The notes below the pieces were generated by a model. It ran no database searches, was not told the origin of the DNA, and worked only from the letters and a program-made list of their open reading frames with translations. 64,000 bases of DNA from Streptomyces sp. HPF1205 (GTDB taxonomy: Bacteria > Actinomycetota > Actinomycetes > Streptomycetales > Streptomycetaceae), in the NCBI RefSeq assembly GCF_020400825.1, contig NZ_JAINVH010000028.1, positions 1 to 64,000 on the forward strand. Direction: 5' to 3'. The translations under genes were made by a program, and so were the position numbers. Below, in pieces: positions 7,804 to 15,876 of the stretch (the first letter of the stretch is position 1; the number at the start of each line of letters is the position of its first letter).

Positions 7804-9267
7804 TCAGGCCGGCGGCGGTACGGGCCGGCGCTCCGCCGTCTCCGGTCGCGCGTGGCCCGCCGCTGCGGCGGTGCCGGCCACTTCCGCGTCGACGTCGATG
7901 CGGCGGGTCAGCGCCCAGTAGAGCGCCGCCGAGACCGGCAGGCCGACGAACATCGAGATGTCGGCGCCGTGCAGCTTGTGCGCGAGGACACCGGTGTAGA
8001 GGGTGCCCACCGAGAAGAACGGCACCATGGCGCCGAATCCCACGAGGTAGGCGACGATGCCGTGCGCGCCCCACCGGCCGTAGATCCCGTGCGGCTTGAA
8101 GATCTCCTCGATGACGTACCGGCCGCGCCGGACCACGTAGTAGTCCATGAGGTTGACGGCCGTCCACGGGATGAAGAGGTAGAGCACCAGCAGCAGGAAG
8201 TCGTTGAAGTGGGTCAGGAAGTGGGAGGTGGAGGCGAGGGCGCCCACCAGGGACAGCGCGGCGGTGGCGCCGATCGTCACCGCCCGCAGCGGCAGGGTGG
8301 GCCGCACCCGGCGCAGCGAGTCGGCGGCGCTGATCAGGGTGAGCGAGCCGCCGTACATGTTGAGCGCCGTCACCGAGACCAGGCCGAGGGCGGCGAAGAC
8401 CAGCACCACCGCGCCGAATCCGCTGAACACCTTGTCGCCGGCCGCGTTGATCGAGGTGATGGCGTCGAAGTCCTTGCCGCCCGCCCACGCGGCGAGCGCC
8501 GCGCCGAGCGTCATCAGCCAGATCCCGCCGACCGCCGAGCCGGCGTAGGTCCAGTAGAAGGTCTTGCGGACGGTGACGTCCGGCGGCAGGTAACGCGAGT
8601 AGTCCGAGACGTAGATGGCCCAGCTGATCTGGTAGCCCGCCACCACCCCGAACTGGCCCAGGAACGGCGTCCACTTGAAGGCGCCGAGGTCGAAGGAACC
8701 CGCCGGGTAGTGCAGCGTGACCAGGGCCCCGACCGTGAAGAGGCCGAAGACGGCGAGGAACGCGTAGGTCAGCACCTGCTCGGCCCGGTGGATCAGGTCG
8801 TAGCCGAACAGCGCGACCACGAAGGCCAGGGCGGTGGCCAGCACCACCCACCACTTCACCGGGCCGTGCGCGGTCTGCCGCATGGCCTGGCCGGCGAGGA
8901 TGGTGTTGAAGACATTGAAGCCGGCGTACTGGACGTAGGCGAACAGCCACACCATCAGGGCGCCCACGTACCCGAACTGCGGCCGGGACTGGATCATCTG
9001 CGGCAGGCCGAGCTGCGGGCCCTGCGCGGAGTGGAAGGCCATGAAGAACGTGCCGGTGAGGGTGCCGGCCACGATGGCGATCAGCGACCAGATCAGGTTG
9101 CCGCCGCCGGTGATGCTGATCAGGCCGACGGCCAGGGTGGCGATCTGGGCGTTGGACATGAACCACAGGGGGCCGAGCTGCCACAGTCTGCCGTGGCGTT
9201 CGTCCAGGGGCACGTAGTCGATGGAGCGGACCTCGATGCCGGGCACTTTCGCATCTGTCGTCGCCAT
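7804..9267 (-). CDS. NCS1-family purine/cytosine/allantoin-type permease
   Basis: A 487-aa integral membrane transporter of the nucleobase:cation symporter-1 family (CodB-like), which imports nucleobases, hydantoins, allantoin or vitamins with H+ or Na+. About 12 membrane helices are visible. Family landmarks include the helix 1 region SITGGGNLIWSLIAIVAGTL, MAFHSAQGPQLGLPQMIQSR, and DYYVVRRGRY near the end. Start at ATG 9267 is supported by AGGGG on the minus strand upstream. It is divergent from a Crp/Fnr regulator with two inverted repeats between them, suggesting local control. Substrate cannot be assigned from sequence alone. Confidence 0.9.
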   Translation of the reverse strand: MATTDAKVPGIEVRSIDYVPLDERHGRLWQLGPLWFMSNAQIATLAVGLISITGGGNLIWSLIAIVAGTLTGTFFMAFHSAQGPQLGLPQMIQSRPQFGYVGALMVWLFAYVQYAGFNVFNTILAGQAMRQTAHGPVKWWVVLATALAFVVALFGYDLIHRAEQVLTYAFLAVFGLFTVGALVTLHYPAGSFDLGAFKWTPFLGQFGVVAGYQISWAIYVSDYSRYLPPDVTVRKTFYWTYAGSAVGGIWLMTLGAALAAWAGGKDFDAITSINAAGDKVFSGFGAVVLVFAALGLVSVTALNMYGGSLTLISAADSLRRVRPTLPLRAVTIGATAALSLVGALASTSHFLTHFNDFLLLVLYLFIPWTAVNLMDYYVVRRGRYVIEEIFKPHGIYGRWGAHGIVAYLVGFGAMVPFFSVGTLYTGVLAHKLHGADISMFVGLPVSAALYWALTRRIDVDAEVAGTAAAAGHARPETAERRPVPPPA

Positions 9268-9296
9268 GACAAGACGATTTCCCCTCCGTCCACCTG

Positions 9297-9327
9297 GCCG
9301 AAACGCGCCGGTCGGCATCGTTTCGGC
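9297..9327. promoter_or_regulatory. 9-bp inverted repeat upstream of the permease
   Basis: GCCGAAACG (9297-9305) and CGTTTCGGC (9319-9327) form a perfect inverted repeat with a 13-bp spacer, 30 bp before the permease start. The position suits an operator or an mRNA leader hairpin. Confidence 0.45.
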
Positions 9328-9356
9328 AAGGCCGGCGGCCGGATCGTGACGGCCCG

Positions 9357-9372
9357 TCACTCGTACGAGTGA
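9357..9372. promoter_or_regulatory. Perfect 16-bp palindrome, candidate operator
   Basis: TCACTCGTACGAGTGA is a perfect palindrome midway between the permease and the Crp/Fnr gene. TAGCAT at 9411-9416 could be the -10 of the regulator. The half-site TCACTCG differs from the usual Crp TGTGA. The rest of 9268-9584 holds nothing else that can be supported. Confidence 0.5.
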
Positions 9373-9584
9373 ACGGCGGCGTACGACGGGCTCGGCGACC
9401 GGCCCGGGACTAGCATGGGACGCCCTTGCGGCGGGCCGGCCGACGGTCCGCGGCACGGGAAGGCCGCAGGGGAGACCCGGGTACGGGTGGGGGAGGCAGT
9501 GCGATGGCGCACGGGACGGCGGGGGCCGCACGCGCACGGGGCTCATCGGCCGGGACGGGAGGAGCCGGAGCGGCCGGCTGACCG

Positions 9585-10340
9585 ATGGGGCAGTGGGTGG
9601 CACGGCAGCCGGGCGACGACCGGGCGCCGGCCGAACAGGACTTCTGGTCCCTCCTGGACGAGCCCGCACGGCAGCGGGTGCGGGACGCCGCACACATACG
9701 GACCTTCGCCGCGCGCACGCACCTGGTGCGCCAGGACGAGGTCTCCGACCACGTGTTCGTCCTGCGGCGCGGCTGCGTGAAGGTCTACGCGGACACCGGG
9801 ACCGGCTACCAGGCGGTGCTGGCGCTGCGCAACAGCGGCGACCTGCTCGGCGAGCAGGCGGGACTCGACCGGCAGCCGCGCTCCGCCTCCATAGCCGCTC
9901 TCATGGAGGTCGAGGCCCTGGTGATCACGGCCGGCCGGTTCAGCGCGCTGCTGCGGTCGGTGCCGGGCGTGGCCTTCGCCGTGCAGCAGGTGCTGTCCCG
10001 GCGGCTGCGCGAGGCCGACCGGCAGCGGGCGGCGGTCGGCTCGACCTCGGTCGACGCGCGCCTGGCCGCCCTCGTACTCGACCTCGGCGCCCGCTACGGC
10101 AGGCCCGCGCCCGGCCGGGCGGTGCGCATCGAGCTCCCCCTGTCCCAGGACGACCTGGCAGGACTCGTCCTCGGCTCGCGCCGGGCGGTGGCCCGCGCAC
10201 TGGAGGAGTGGCGCGGGCTCGGGATACTCACCACCGGCCGCCAGACCCTGGAGCTGGCGCCGGGCGGCGAGGCCCAGTTGCGCCACCGGGCGGCCGGCGC
10301 GGCCTCCCGCCCCCCGGCCGCGGGCCCCGCGCACGGCTGA
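9585..10340 (+). CDS. Crp/Fnr-family transcriptional regulator
   Basis: A 251-aa regulator with an N-terminal cyclic-nucleotide-binding-like beta-barrel (LVRQDEVSDHVFVLRRGCVKVY ... GDLLGEQAGLD), a dimerisation helix, and a C-terminal winged helix (LSQDDLAGLVLGSRRAVARALEEW) that binds DNA. The phosphate-binding cassette lacks the FGExAL-RA pattern of true cAMP receptors (here LLGEQAGLDRQPRSAS), so the ligand may differ or be absent. Start ATG 9585 has no close Shine-Dalgarno; an in-frame GTG at 9597 is an alternative. It is divergent from the permease and probably controls it, which is inference. Confidence 0.88.
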   Translation: MGQWVARQPGDDRAPAEQDFWSLLDEPARQRVRDAAHIRTFAARTHLVRQDEVSDHVFVLRRGCVKVYADTGTGYQAVLALRNSGDLLGEQAGLDRQPRSASIAALMEVEALVITAGRFSALLRSVPGVAFAVQQVLSRRLREADRQRAAVGSTSVDARLAALVLDLGARYGRPAPGRAVRIELPLSQDDLAGLVLGSRRAVARALEEWRGLGILTTGRQTLELAPGGEAQLRHRAAGAASRPPAAGPAHG

Positions 10341-10397
10341 CCGCCCGGACCACCGCCCCTGCGCCCGCACCCGCGCCGGCCCGCGCCGCCCCGTCCC

Positions 10398-10430
10398 GCG
10401 CCCGGACCGGTACGGGAGGCGGGTCCGCGC
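10398..10430. terminator. Weak hairpin between convergent genes
   Basis: An imperfect stem (about 9 bp with a 2-nt bulge, GGACC/GGTCC core) lies just beyond the kinase gene stop and after the regulator stop. Candidate only. Confidence 0.35.
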
Positions 10431-10435
10431 CCCGT

Positions 10436-12193
10436 TCACAACTCGTCCCAGGAGTACGTCGTCAGGCCGTACTGCCGGGCGATCGGGTTCCACTCGGCGA
10501 CGAAGCGCTGCTTGGCGGCGGTGGCCCGGTCGCTGGCGGCCGTGGCGTCGGAGAAGCCGGGGGCGTTCGCCGTGGAGTCGGGGTCGCAGCCGTTCTCGTC
10601 GAGGCCGTTCGCCCACTGGTAGAAGGCGGCGTCCGCGTCGGCGGACGCCGTCCAGGCGTCGCTCAGGTCGGACAGGGCCTGCGCGCCGCCGTCCAGGTCG
10701 CTCACGTTCAGGCCGCTCACCTCGCTCACCAGTTGCGCGCGCTGGTCGTGCGCGGCGGAGAAGGTCGAGGCGGCGTCGGACAGCGAGGTGCCGTTCGTGC
10801 CGCAGCCCTGCACCGCCTGGACCGCGCTCTGCACGCCGCCGCGGGTGCCCGTCTCCTCCTGGAGCACCTTGTCCACGGCCGCGGCCTCGTCGGCGCCGGG
10901 GTCGCCGGCCGAGGGGGAGTCGCCCTGGTCGTCCGGCGTGGAGCCGCCCTGGTCGGAGCCGGAGGAGCCGGAGTCCCCGGGGTCCGTGGACGTGGCGGTG
11001 ACGCCGGGGGCGGAGTCCGTGCCCGAGGCGGACGAGGAGCCGGAGGAGTGGGCGAGGTGGACGACGAACACGATCACCGCGACCAGGGCGACGAGCCACC
11101 CCACGACCGTGCCCGGCTTCACGCCCTTCCCACCCGGCTGCGGCACCGGCACCGGCCCGCCCCGCCCCGGCCCGGGGGCGCCTGCCCGCGGGGCGCCGGC
11201 CCGGGGCGCGCCCGCCGTGCCCGCGCCCGCTCCCGTACCCGCCGCCGACGTACCCGGGGCGGCTCCCGGCGCGGGGCCGGACGCCGTCCCCGGCGCCTTC
11301 CCGGGCGCGGCGTTCCGGGCCGCCGCCGGCCGCGAGGCCACCAGCGCCAGCGCCTCCTCCAGCCCGCTCTGCCACTCCCGCAGCGGGGGCCGTTCGGCCG
11401 GGGTGTCCGACAGGCCCAGCCGGGCGAGTTCGGCGAGCCGCGGGGAGACACCGGTCAGCGCGCCGGTGTCGCGGCCGTCCTGGTCGCCCATGAACAGCCG
11501 CACCGAGAGCAGGCTGTACTTGAACCGGTCGCTCGCCGGGGTGGCGAGCTCCTCGCCGGCCGGGATCTCCCAGCCCGGCGTCTCGGTCTGCTTCAGGACG
11601 CTGCGCCCGCGCAGCCGCATCGCGTCGCAGTCGATGAAGAAGCACGACGGCGTCGGCCGCAGCGTGAACAGCAGGTTGTTGGGGGACAGGTCGCCGACCG
11701 CCACGCCCAGCCGGTGCAGCCGGTCGAGCAGGTCGGCCAGATCCCGCAGGAGCAGCAGGCGCTGCCGGTCGGTGAGCGCGATGCCGACCCGGTTCAGGTA
11801 CGGCGCCGGGTTGAGCAGGTACTGGAAACCGGCGATCACCGGCTTGTCCGGCTGGGTCGCCAGCCGGATCACGTACTCGTCGGGCACCTGACGCATCAGG
11901 AAGCCGAGCGCCCGGCCGCCGGAGTCCCCGACCAGCGCGGCCGGCCAGGCGCTGTGCTCGCACAGCCAGCGGCCGACGGCGGCCTCCAGCGACGGGACGA
12001 ACCCCACCATCGCGTCGAGCGCGGCCATGTCGGCCGCGCGCAGCGACGTGGGGGAGTACTGCTTGTAGGCGATCGGCCATTCCTTGTTGATCAGGCGGTC
12101 CCTGATCGCCCACACCTCGCCCTGCCCGCCCTTGCCGAGCTGCCGTTCCCGGTCCAGGGAGGCGACGTCGACCGGTGGCGCCGTCCCGGTCAC
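10436..12193 (-). CDS. Membrane-anchored protein kinase-like protein (TerY-P triad kinase)
   Basis: A kinase-fold protein of 585 aa. Visible in order: glycine loop GKGGQGEVW (residues 20-28), a conserved Lys in AYKQY (K44), catalytic loop GDLSPNNLLF (D168, in place of HRD), and metal site FIDCD (near 186-190, replacing DFG). Then come an Ala/Pro/Gly-rich linker, one membrane helix (VVGWLVALVAVIVFVVHLA), and an extracellular Ser/Asp-rich C-terminal domain of about 190 residues. It is the last gene of a six-gene operon. GTG 12193 is preferred because it gives a GTGA overlap with the PP2C stop; GTG 12226 would add 11 residues. Kinase, PP2C and TerY-like VWA together match the TerY-P triad of Ter-linked stress systems; the C-terminal extracellular domain is unusual for that kinase. 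Confidence 0.82.
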   Translation of the reverse strand: MTGTAPPVDVASLDRERQLGKGGQGEVWAIRDRLINKEWPIAYKQYSPTSLRAADMAALDAMVGFVPSLEAAVGRWLCEHSAWPAALVGDSGGRALGFLMRQVPDEYVIRLATQPDKPVIAGFQYLLNPAPYLNRVGIALTDRQRLLLLRDLADLLDRLHRLGVAVGDLSPNNLLFTLRPTPSCFFIDCDAMRLRGRSVLKQTETPGWEIPAGEELATPASDRFKYSLLSVRLFMGDQDGRDTGALTGVSPRLAELARLGLSDTPAERPPLREWQSGLEEALALVASRPAAARNAAPGKAPGTASGPAPGAAPGTSAAGTGAGAGTAGAPRAGAPRAGAPGPGRGGPVPVPQPGGKGVKPGTVVGWLVALVAVIVFVVHLAHSSGSSSASGTDSAPGVTATSTDPGDSGSSGSDQGGSTPDDQGDSPSAGDPGADEAAAVDKVLQEETGTRGGVQSAVQAVQGCGTNGTSLSDAASTFSAAHDQRAQLVSEVSGLNVSDLDGGAQALSDLSDAWTASADADAAFYQWANGLDENGCDPDSTANAPGFSDATAASDRATAAKQRFVAEWNPIARQYGLTTYSWDEL

Positions 12194-13413
12194 CGGTCCG
12201 GCCAGGTCAGCAGGTGGCGCGGCCACACGGCCAGCAGGGTCCGGTCGTCGTCGAACGTCTCGCGGGAGAAGTCCAGCAGATGGGCCAGGCCCCGCGCGGG
12301 CGGCGGATTGCGCAGATGGGTGTGGAACAGCCGGCCCACCGCGCCATGGCCGTCCCCGAGCGGGTCGCCGAAGCCGTCGGTGCCCACCAGCAGCACCGAA
12401 CCGGGCGTCAGCTCCCTGCGGACCGCCCGCACCGGCGACGGCACCCGCGGCAGCGGGCTGACCTTGGAGGAGATCAGCGGGCCGCCGGCGGTGGTCTTGG
12501 TGGCCACCAGCGGCTCGTAGCGGCCGCTGCCGCGGTCCAGCAGCCAGGCGCCCGAGTCGCCCACCTGGACCAGCGACACCGACAGTACGCCGTGCTCACC
12601 GGCCCGTACCGTACCGGCCACCAGCGTGGTGGCGTACCGGCGTTCGGCTGTTTCGCTGTCGGCGAGGGTCGGCTCGCGGCCGCCCGCGACACGTGCCACG
12701 AGCTGGTACGCGGCCGAGTCGACCACGTGCTTCCAGTCCACCGCCGGCACCCCGGAGTCGAGCTGGCCGAGCAGGTCGTCCACCGCGCCGCGGCAGGCCA
12801 GCGCCGCGCCCAGGTACGACTGCTCGGCGGCCGACACGCCGTCGGCGACCGCGAACACCACCGTCCCGCTGGGCGCGTGGACCGCGACGGCCACGTCGTC
12901 CTCGCGCGGTGTGCCGCGGAAGCGGTGGGTGTAGCCGCGCACCGACGCCAGCCGCACGGTCACCAGGTCGGTCGACCACCCGTCGTGCACGGTGTCCGGC
13001 CGGTACAGCGCGGCGGTGGGCGGCCTCGGCTCGAAGCTCTCGCCCGGTTCGCCGACCGGGATCTCCGACCAGCCGTACGGGGAGGGGTCCGGGGCCCCGC
13101 GTCCGGCCGACCCGGGCCCCGACCCGGGCGCGGCAGCGGCATAGGGCGCGGGCGCGGCACTTGAGTCGGGCGCGGCATAGGGCGCGGGCGCGGCATACGA
13201 GTCGGGCGCGGCATAGGGCGCGGGCGCCGGATAGGAGGCGGGCGGGGGCGGCGCGGCCGGCCCCGGGCCGGGCGGCTCGGCGGGGAACACCTGGACCCCG
13301 GGCCGGGTGAGCTCCTCGCGCGAACCGACGCCCGCGGAGTCGGGCCAGTCGTTCACGTAGTCGCCCCACCACCGGTCGTCCCCGGTCGCACCCGTGTCGT
13401 GCGGCTGCGGCAT
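12190..13413 (-). CDS. PP2C-family protein phosphatase (TerY-P triad phosphatase)
   Basis: A 407-aa protein. The first ~130 residues are low complexity and carry three copies of a 12-residue Ala/Pro/Tyr/Ser/Asp repeat. The rest is a PP2C phosphatase: REDDVAVAV, VVFAVADGVSAAE, VQVGDSGAWLL, LLVGTDGFGDPLG and a final DDDRTLLAVWP supply the metal-binding acidic residues. It is expected to reverse phosphorylation by the downstream kinase, whose start overlaps its stop, and to act on the TerY-like protein encoded just upstream. Start ATG 13413 lies 1 nt beyond the end of the TerY-like gene. Confidence 0.88.
   Translation of the reverse strand: MPQPHDTGATGDDRWWGDYVNDWPDSAGVGSREELTRPGVQVFPAEPPGPGPAAPPPPASYPAPAPYAAPDSYAAPAPYAAPDSSAAPAPYAAAAPGSGPGSAGRGAPDPSPYGWSEIPVGEPGESFEPRPPTAALYRPDTVHDGWSTDLVTVRLASVRGYTHRFRGTPREDDVAVAVHAPSGTVVFAVADGVSAAEQSYLGAALACRGAVDDLLGQLDSGVPAVDWKHVVDSAAYQLVARVAGGREPTLADSETAERRYATTLVAGTVRAGEHGVLSVSLVQVGDSGAWLLDRGSGRYEPLVATKTTAGGPLISSKVSPLPRVPSPVRAVRRELTPGSVLLVGTDGFGDPLGDGHGAVGRLFHTHLRNPPPARGLAHLLDFSRETFDDDRTLLAVWPRHLLTWPDR
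13140..13235. repeat. 36-bp tandem repeat inside the PP2C gene
   Basis: Copies begin near 13140, 13176 and 13212 and encode a 12-residue proline-rich unit in frame. Copy number could vary without breaking the protein. Confidence 0.7.
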
Positions 13414-13414
13414 C

Positions 13415-14089
13415 TCAGATCACATCGATCGCCATGGTGAAGCCCTCGGGCCGGTCGACGATGAGCTGCGCGTCGCCGGAGGCCAGGCTGCGGCCGGATT
13501 CCACCACGCTCTTGGTCAGCGAGGAGCAGAAGGTGGAGATGGACTGCCCCAGGTCGGTGCCGGGCACCGACACGAAGGCGAACTGCGGGTCGGTGGCCAC
13601 GCTCAGGATGGTCGACGCCTCGGCGTCGCCGATCCCGCAGGAGATGATGTTCGGCGCGCCCTTGGTCACGGACCGGTCGGTCAGCTTGCGGTGGGCGCTT
13701 CGCCAGTCCTCGTTGTTGGGCACGCCGTCGCTCATGAAGAACACCGCGGGGCGGTGCACCTGGTAGCCCTCGGCCTTCAGCGTGGCGATGTCGTTCGGCA
13801 GCCGCTCCAGCAGCGCGGTGAACGCGGCCAGGTAGCTGGTGGTGCCGCGCGCGCTCAGCAGCGGCAGCTCGTTCTCGTGCCGCAGGTCGGCCAGCGCGAG
13901 GCGGACCACGACGTCGTCGGCGAAACCGAGTACGGAGAAGCGCACCTTGGCCGCCGCCATGGGCTCGCCGAGCAGAGTGGTGTGCAGCGACCTCAGCCCG
14001 GCGTTGAGGTCGTCGATGTGGCCGGCCATCGATCCCGATTCGTCGGCGAGCACGTAGACGGGGAGCAGGTTCCCGCGGTTGTCGAGCAC
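13415..14089 (-). CDS. terY: TerY-like von Willebrand factor A domain protein
   Basis: A compact 224-aa VWA protein. The metal-ion-dependent adhesion site is intact: DESGS (D16, S18, S20), the threonine segment GTTSY, and SDGVPN for the third acidic position. TerY proteins are single VWA domains found with a PP2C phosphatase and a kinase (the TerY-P triad), where they probably act as metal-dependent, phosphorylation-controlled adaptors. Here all three genes are adjacent in one operon. Cytoplasmic, no signal peptide. The gene follows the larger VWA gene after 37 nt. Confidence 0.88.
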   Translation of the reverse strand: MLDNRGNLLPVYVLADESGSMAGHIDDLNAGLRSLHTTLLGEPMAAAKVRFSVLGFADDVVVRLALADLRHENELPLLSARGTTSYLAAFTALLERLPNDIATLKAEGYQVHRPAVFFMSDGVPNNEDWRSAHRKLTDRSVTKGAPNIISCGIGDAEASTILSVATDPQFAFVSVPGTDLGQSISTFCSSLTKSVVESGRSLASGDAQLIVDRPEGFTMAIDVI

Positions 14090-14126
14090 TGGATGATCCT
14101 TTTCCTGGTGAGCGCGGGTGGGCGCG

Positions 14127-15875
14127 TCACCGCTCGGCCGCGGGCAGCAGGCCCTGCGGGCAGTCGGCGACGAGGTCGGGCCGGCCGGAGAGCACGCCCC
14201 TGCCCAGGTGCAGCAGCGTGGACTGCAGCAGCGCGGACAGCGGTGCGGTCTGGGCGGACGGGTGGGTGCCCGGGGCGGCCACGAAGGCGAGCCGGGGGCT
14301 GGAGGCGATGCGCAGCATGGTGCGGCCCTCGGCCGCGCCCAGGCCGCAGGCGACCACGGTCGGTGCGTAGCGGTGCGCGGCCAGCCGCTGCTGGGCCTGC
14401 GGCCACTGGGCGCCGTCCCGCGGCGTGGTGGTGGCGGCGAAGAACACCACCGGGCGGTGCACGGTCCCGCCGTCCCGCTTGAGCCGGTCCACGTCCTCGG
14501 GCAGCACGTCCAGCAGGCCCTCGAAGGCGGCGCCGAAGCGGCAGTCGCCGTGCGCCGGCAGGTGCGGCACGTTCGTGGCCCAGGCGAACCGGGTCAGCGG
14601 CAGCCGCATGTCCGGCTGCTCGCCGAAGCCCAGGACGCACACCCGCAGCGCCCCCGCCACGTCGGGGCTGGTGGCCAGCGCGGTGTGCAGCGACCGCAGG
14701 GCGTCGTTGAGGCCGTCGGTGAAGGGCGCGGCCTCCTGGGAGGTGTCGAACACCAGGTAGACCGGCATGGTCGCGGTACGGGGGCCGCCGCCGGCGAGCG
14801 CCCCGCCGGCCGCCGCGGCGCCCGCCGCCGTACCCGCCCCCGTACCGCCGCCGCTGTGGCCGGGCGTCACCGTGCCGCCCCACGAGACCGGGGCGGGCTG
14901 CGCGGGAGCGGAGCCGACCGCGGACGCGGCGGCCGGCGGCAGGCCGACCGGCGGCACCTGCTGGTTCAGCCCGCCCAGCACGCCCTCGCGCAGCAGCAGC
15001 AGGTCCGGGCTGCGCAGGATGTCCTTCTCCACCAGGAACTTGAACATCGCGTCGTGCCGCTGGACGCCCAGCTCGGCCCTGGCCACCTGGGTGGCCTCCC
15101 ACTCGGTGAGCAGCTGCGTGGCGCGCACCGTGTCCTCGGGGTGCTGCACCAGGTGCCGCCGGATCAGCCCCTCGATGTTCAGCGGCATGCCCGCGAGCGC
15201 CGCCTCGCGCTGCCTGCCGCGCTGCAGCTCCCCCTCCTGGCGGATGTCCTCGATGGCCTGCCGGGAGCGTTCGGCCGCCGCCGCGCTGTCGTGCCGGTTC
15301 CTGCCGAGGGTGCGCTCGCGCTGGTCCCTGGCCAGCGTCCTGATGTACGCGCGGGCGTCCTCGTCCGGCTCCACGCCGACCGTGCACGAGAAGATGGTGA
15401 TGCCCTCGGCGAGCCGCACCTCCTGGGCGAAGGCCCGGTTGATCTGCTCCTCGGCGCGGGCCGCCTCGTCGATCGCGAACCGGCGGGCGTACATGCGGAT
15501 CGTCGGCACGACATAGCCGTAGACGACCGCCAGCGCGTCCGTGACGTTGCGGTGCACCACCTCCGCCGGGTCGTGCACCCGGAAGCCGATGTCGAAGGTC
15601 GCCTCGAAGCGGTGAGCCTGGTCGCTGCACGGCAGCGGGGTGTTGCGCAGGGCCGCCTTGCGACGGTGGTCGCTGAGGTCCACGGCGTAGCGCGTGCCGC
15701 CCTTGCCGCGCAGCTTGTCCCACAGCGTGGCCGGTGACCTGGTGCCGACGGTCAGCCGCCCGTCGGCGGTCCGGTGGACGATGGCCACGCTGCGGTGCTC
15801 GTCCCACCAGGCGGTCCGCTCCTGCGGCGGCACCGAGTCCACGTTGAGGATCAGGGGGAGCGTCGGCGTCGCCAT
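14127..15875 (-). CDS. SPFH/band-7-like protein with C-terminal degenerate VWA domain
   Basis: A 582-aa protein of two parts. Residues ~10-230 look like an SPFH (band 7) module: strand-rich start with ATFDIGFRVHDPAEVV, then a long charged helical region rich in Arg/Glu/Gln. A Gly/Ala/Pro linker follows, then a VWA-like domain (~365-560) beginning MPVYLVFDTSQE. There the MIDAS DxSxS motif is reduced to DTSQE, so metal binding is probably impaired, unlike the intact TerY-like neighbour. The two VWA domains are similar in layout (both have LNDALRSLHTAL / LNAGLRSLHTTL) and probably arose by duplication. It could form an SPFH-type oligomer that scaffolds the signalling proteins; this is inference. 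Confidence 0.72.
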   Translation of the reverse strand: MATPTLPLILNVDSVPPQERTAWWDEHRSVAIVHRTADGRLTVGTRSPATLWDKLRGKGGTRYAVDLSDHRRKAALRNTPLPCSDQAHRFEATFDIGFRVHDPAEVVHRNVTDALAVVYGYVVPTIRMYARRFAIDEAARAEEQINRAFAQEVRLAEGITIFSCTVGVEPDEDARAYIRTLARDQRERTLGRNRHDSAAAAERSRQAIEDIRQEGELQRGRQREAALAGMPLNIEGLIRRHLVQHPEDTVRATQLLTEWEATQVARAELGVQRHDAMFKFLVEKDILRSPDLLLLREGVLGGLNQQVPPVGLPPAAASAVGSAPAQPAPVSWGGTVTPGHSGGGTGAGTAAGAAAAGGALAGGGPRTATMPVYLVFDTSQEAAPFTDGLNDALRSLHTALATSPDVAGALRVCVLGFGEQPDMRLPLTRFAWATNVPHLPAHGDCRFGAAFEGLLDVLPEDVDRLKRDGGTVHRPVVFFAATTTPRDGAQWPQAQQRLAAHRYAPTVVACGLGAAEGRTMLRIASSPRLAFVAAPGTHPSAQTAPLSALLQSTLLHLGRGVLSGRPDLVADCPQGLLPAAER

Positions 15876-15876
15876 C

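Noticed and set aside
7852..9372. 506-codon plus-strand frame opposite the permease
   Set aside because: Composition (His/Asp/Arg/Gly-rich) is that of an antisense shadow in 73% GC DNA; the minus-strand permease has clear membrane helices and a ribosome site.
10788..11891. 367-codon Ser/Pro-rich frame antisense to the kinase gene
   Set aside because: No start site or domain; it mirrors the low-complexity linker of the kinase.
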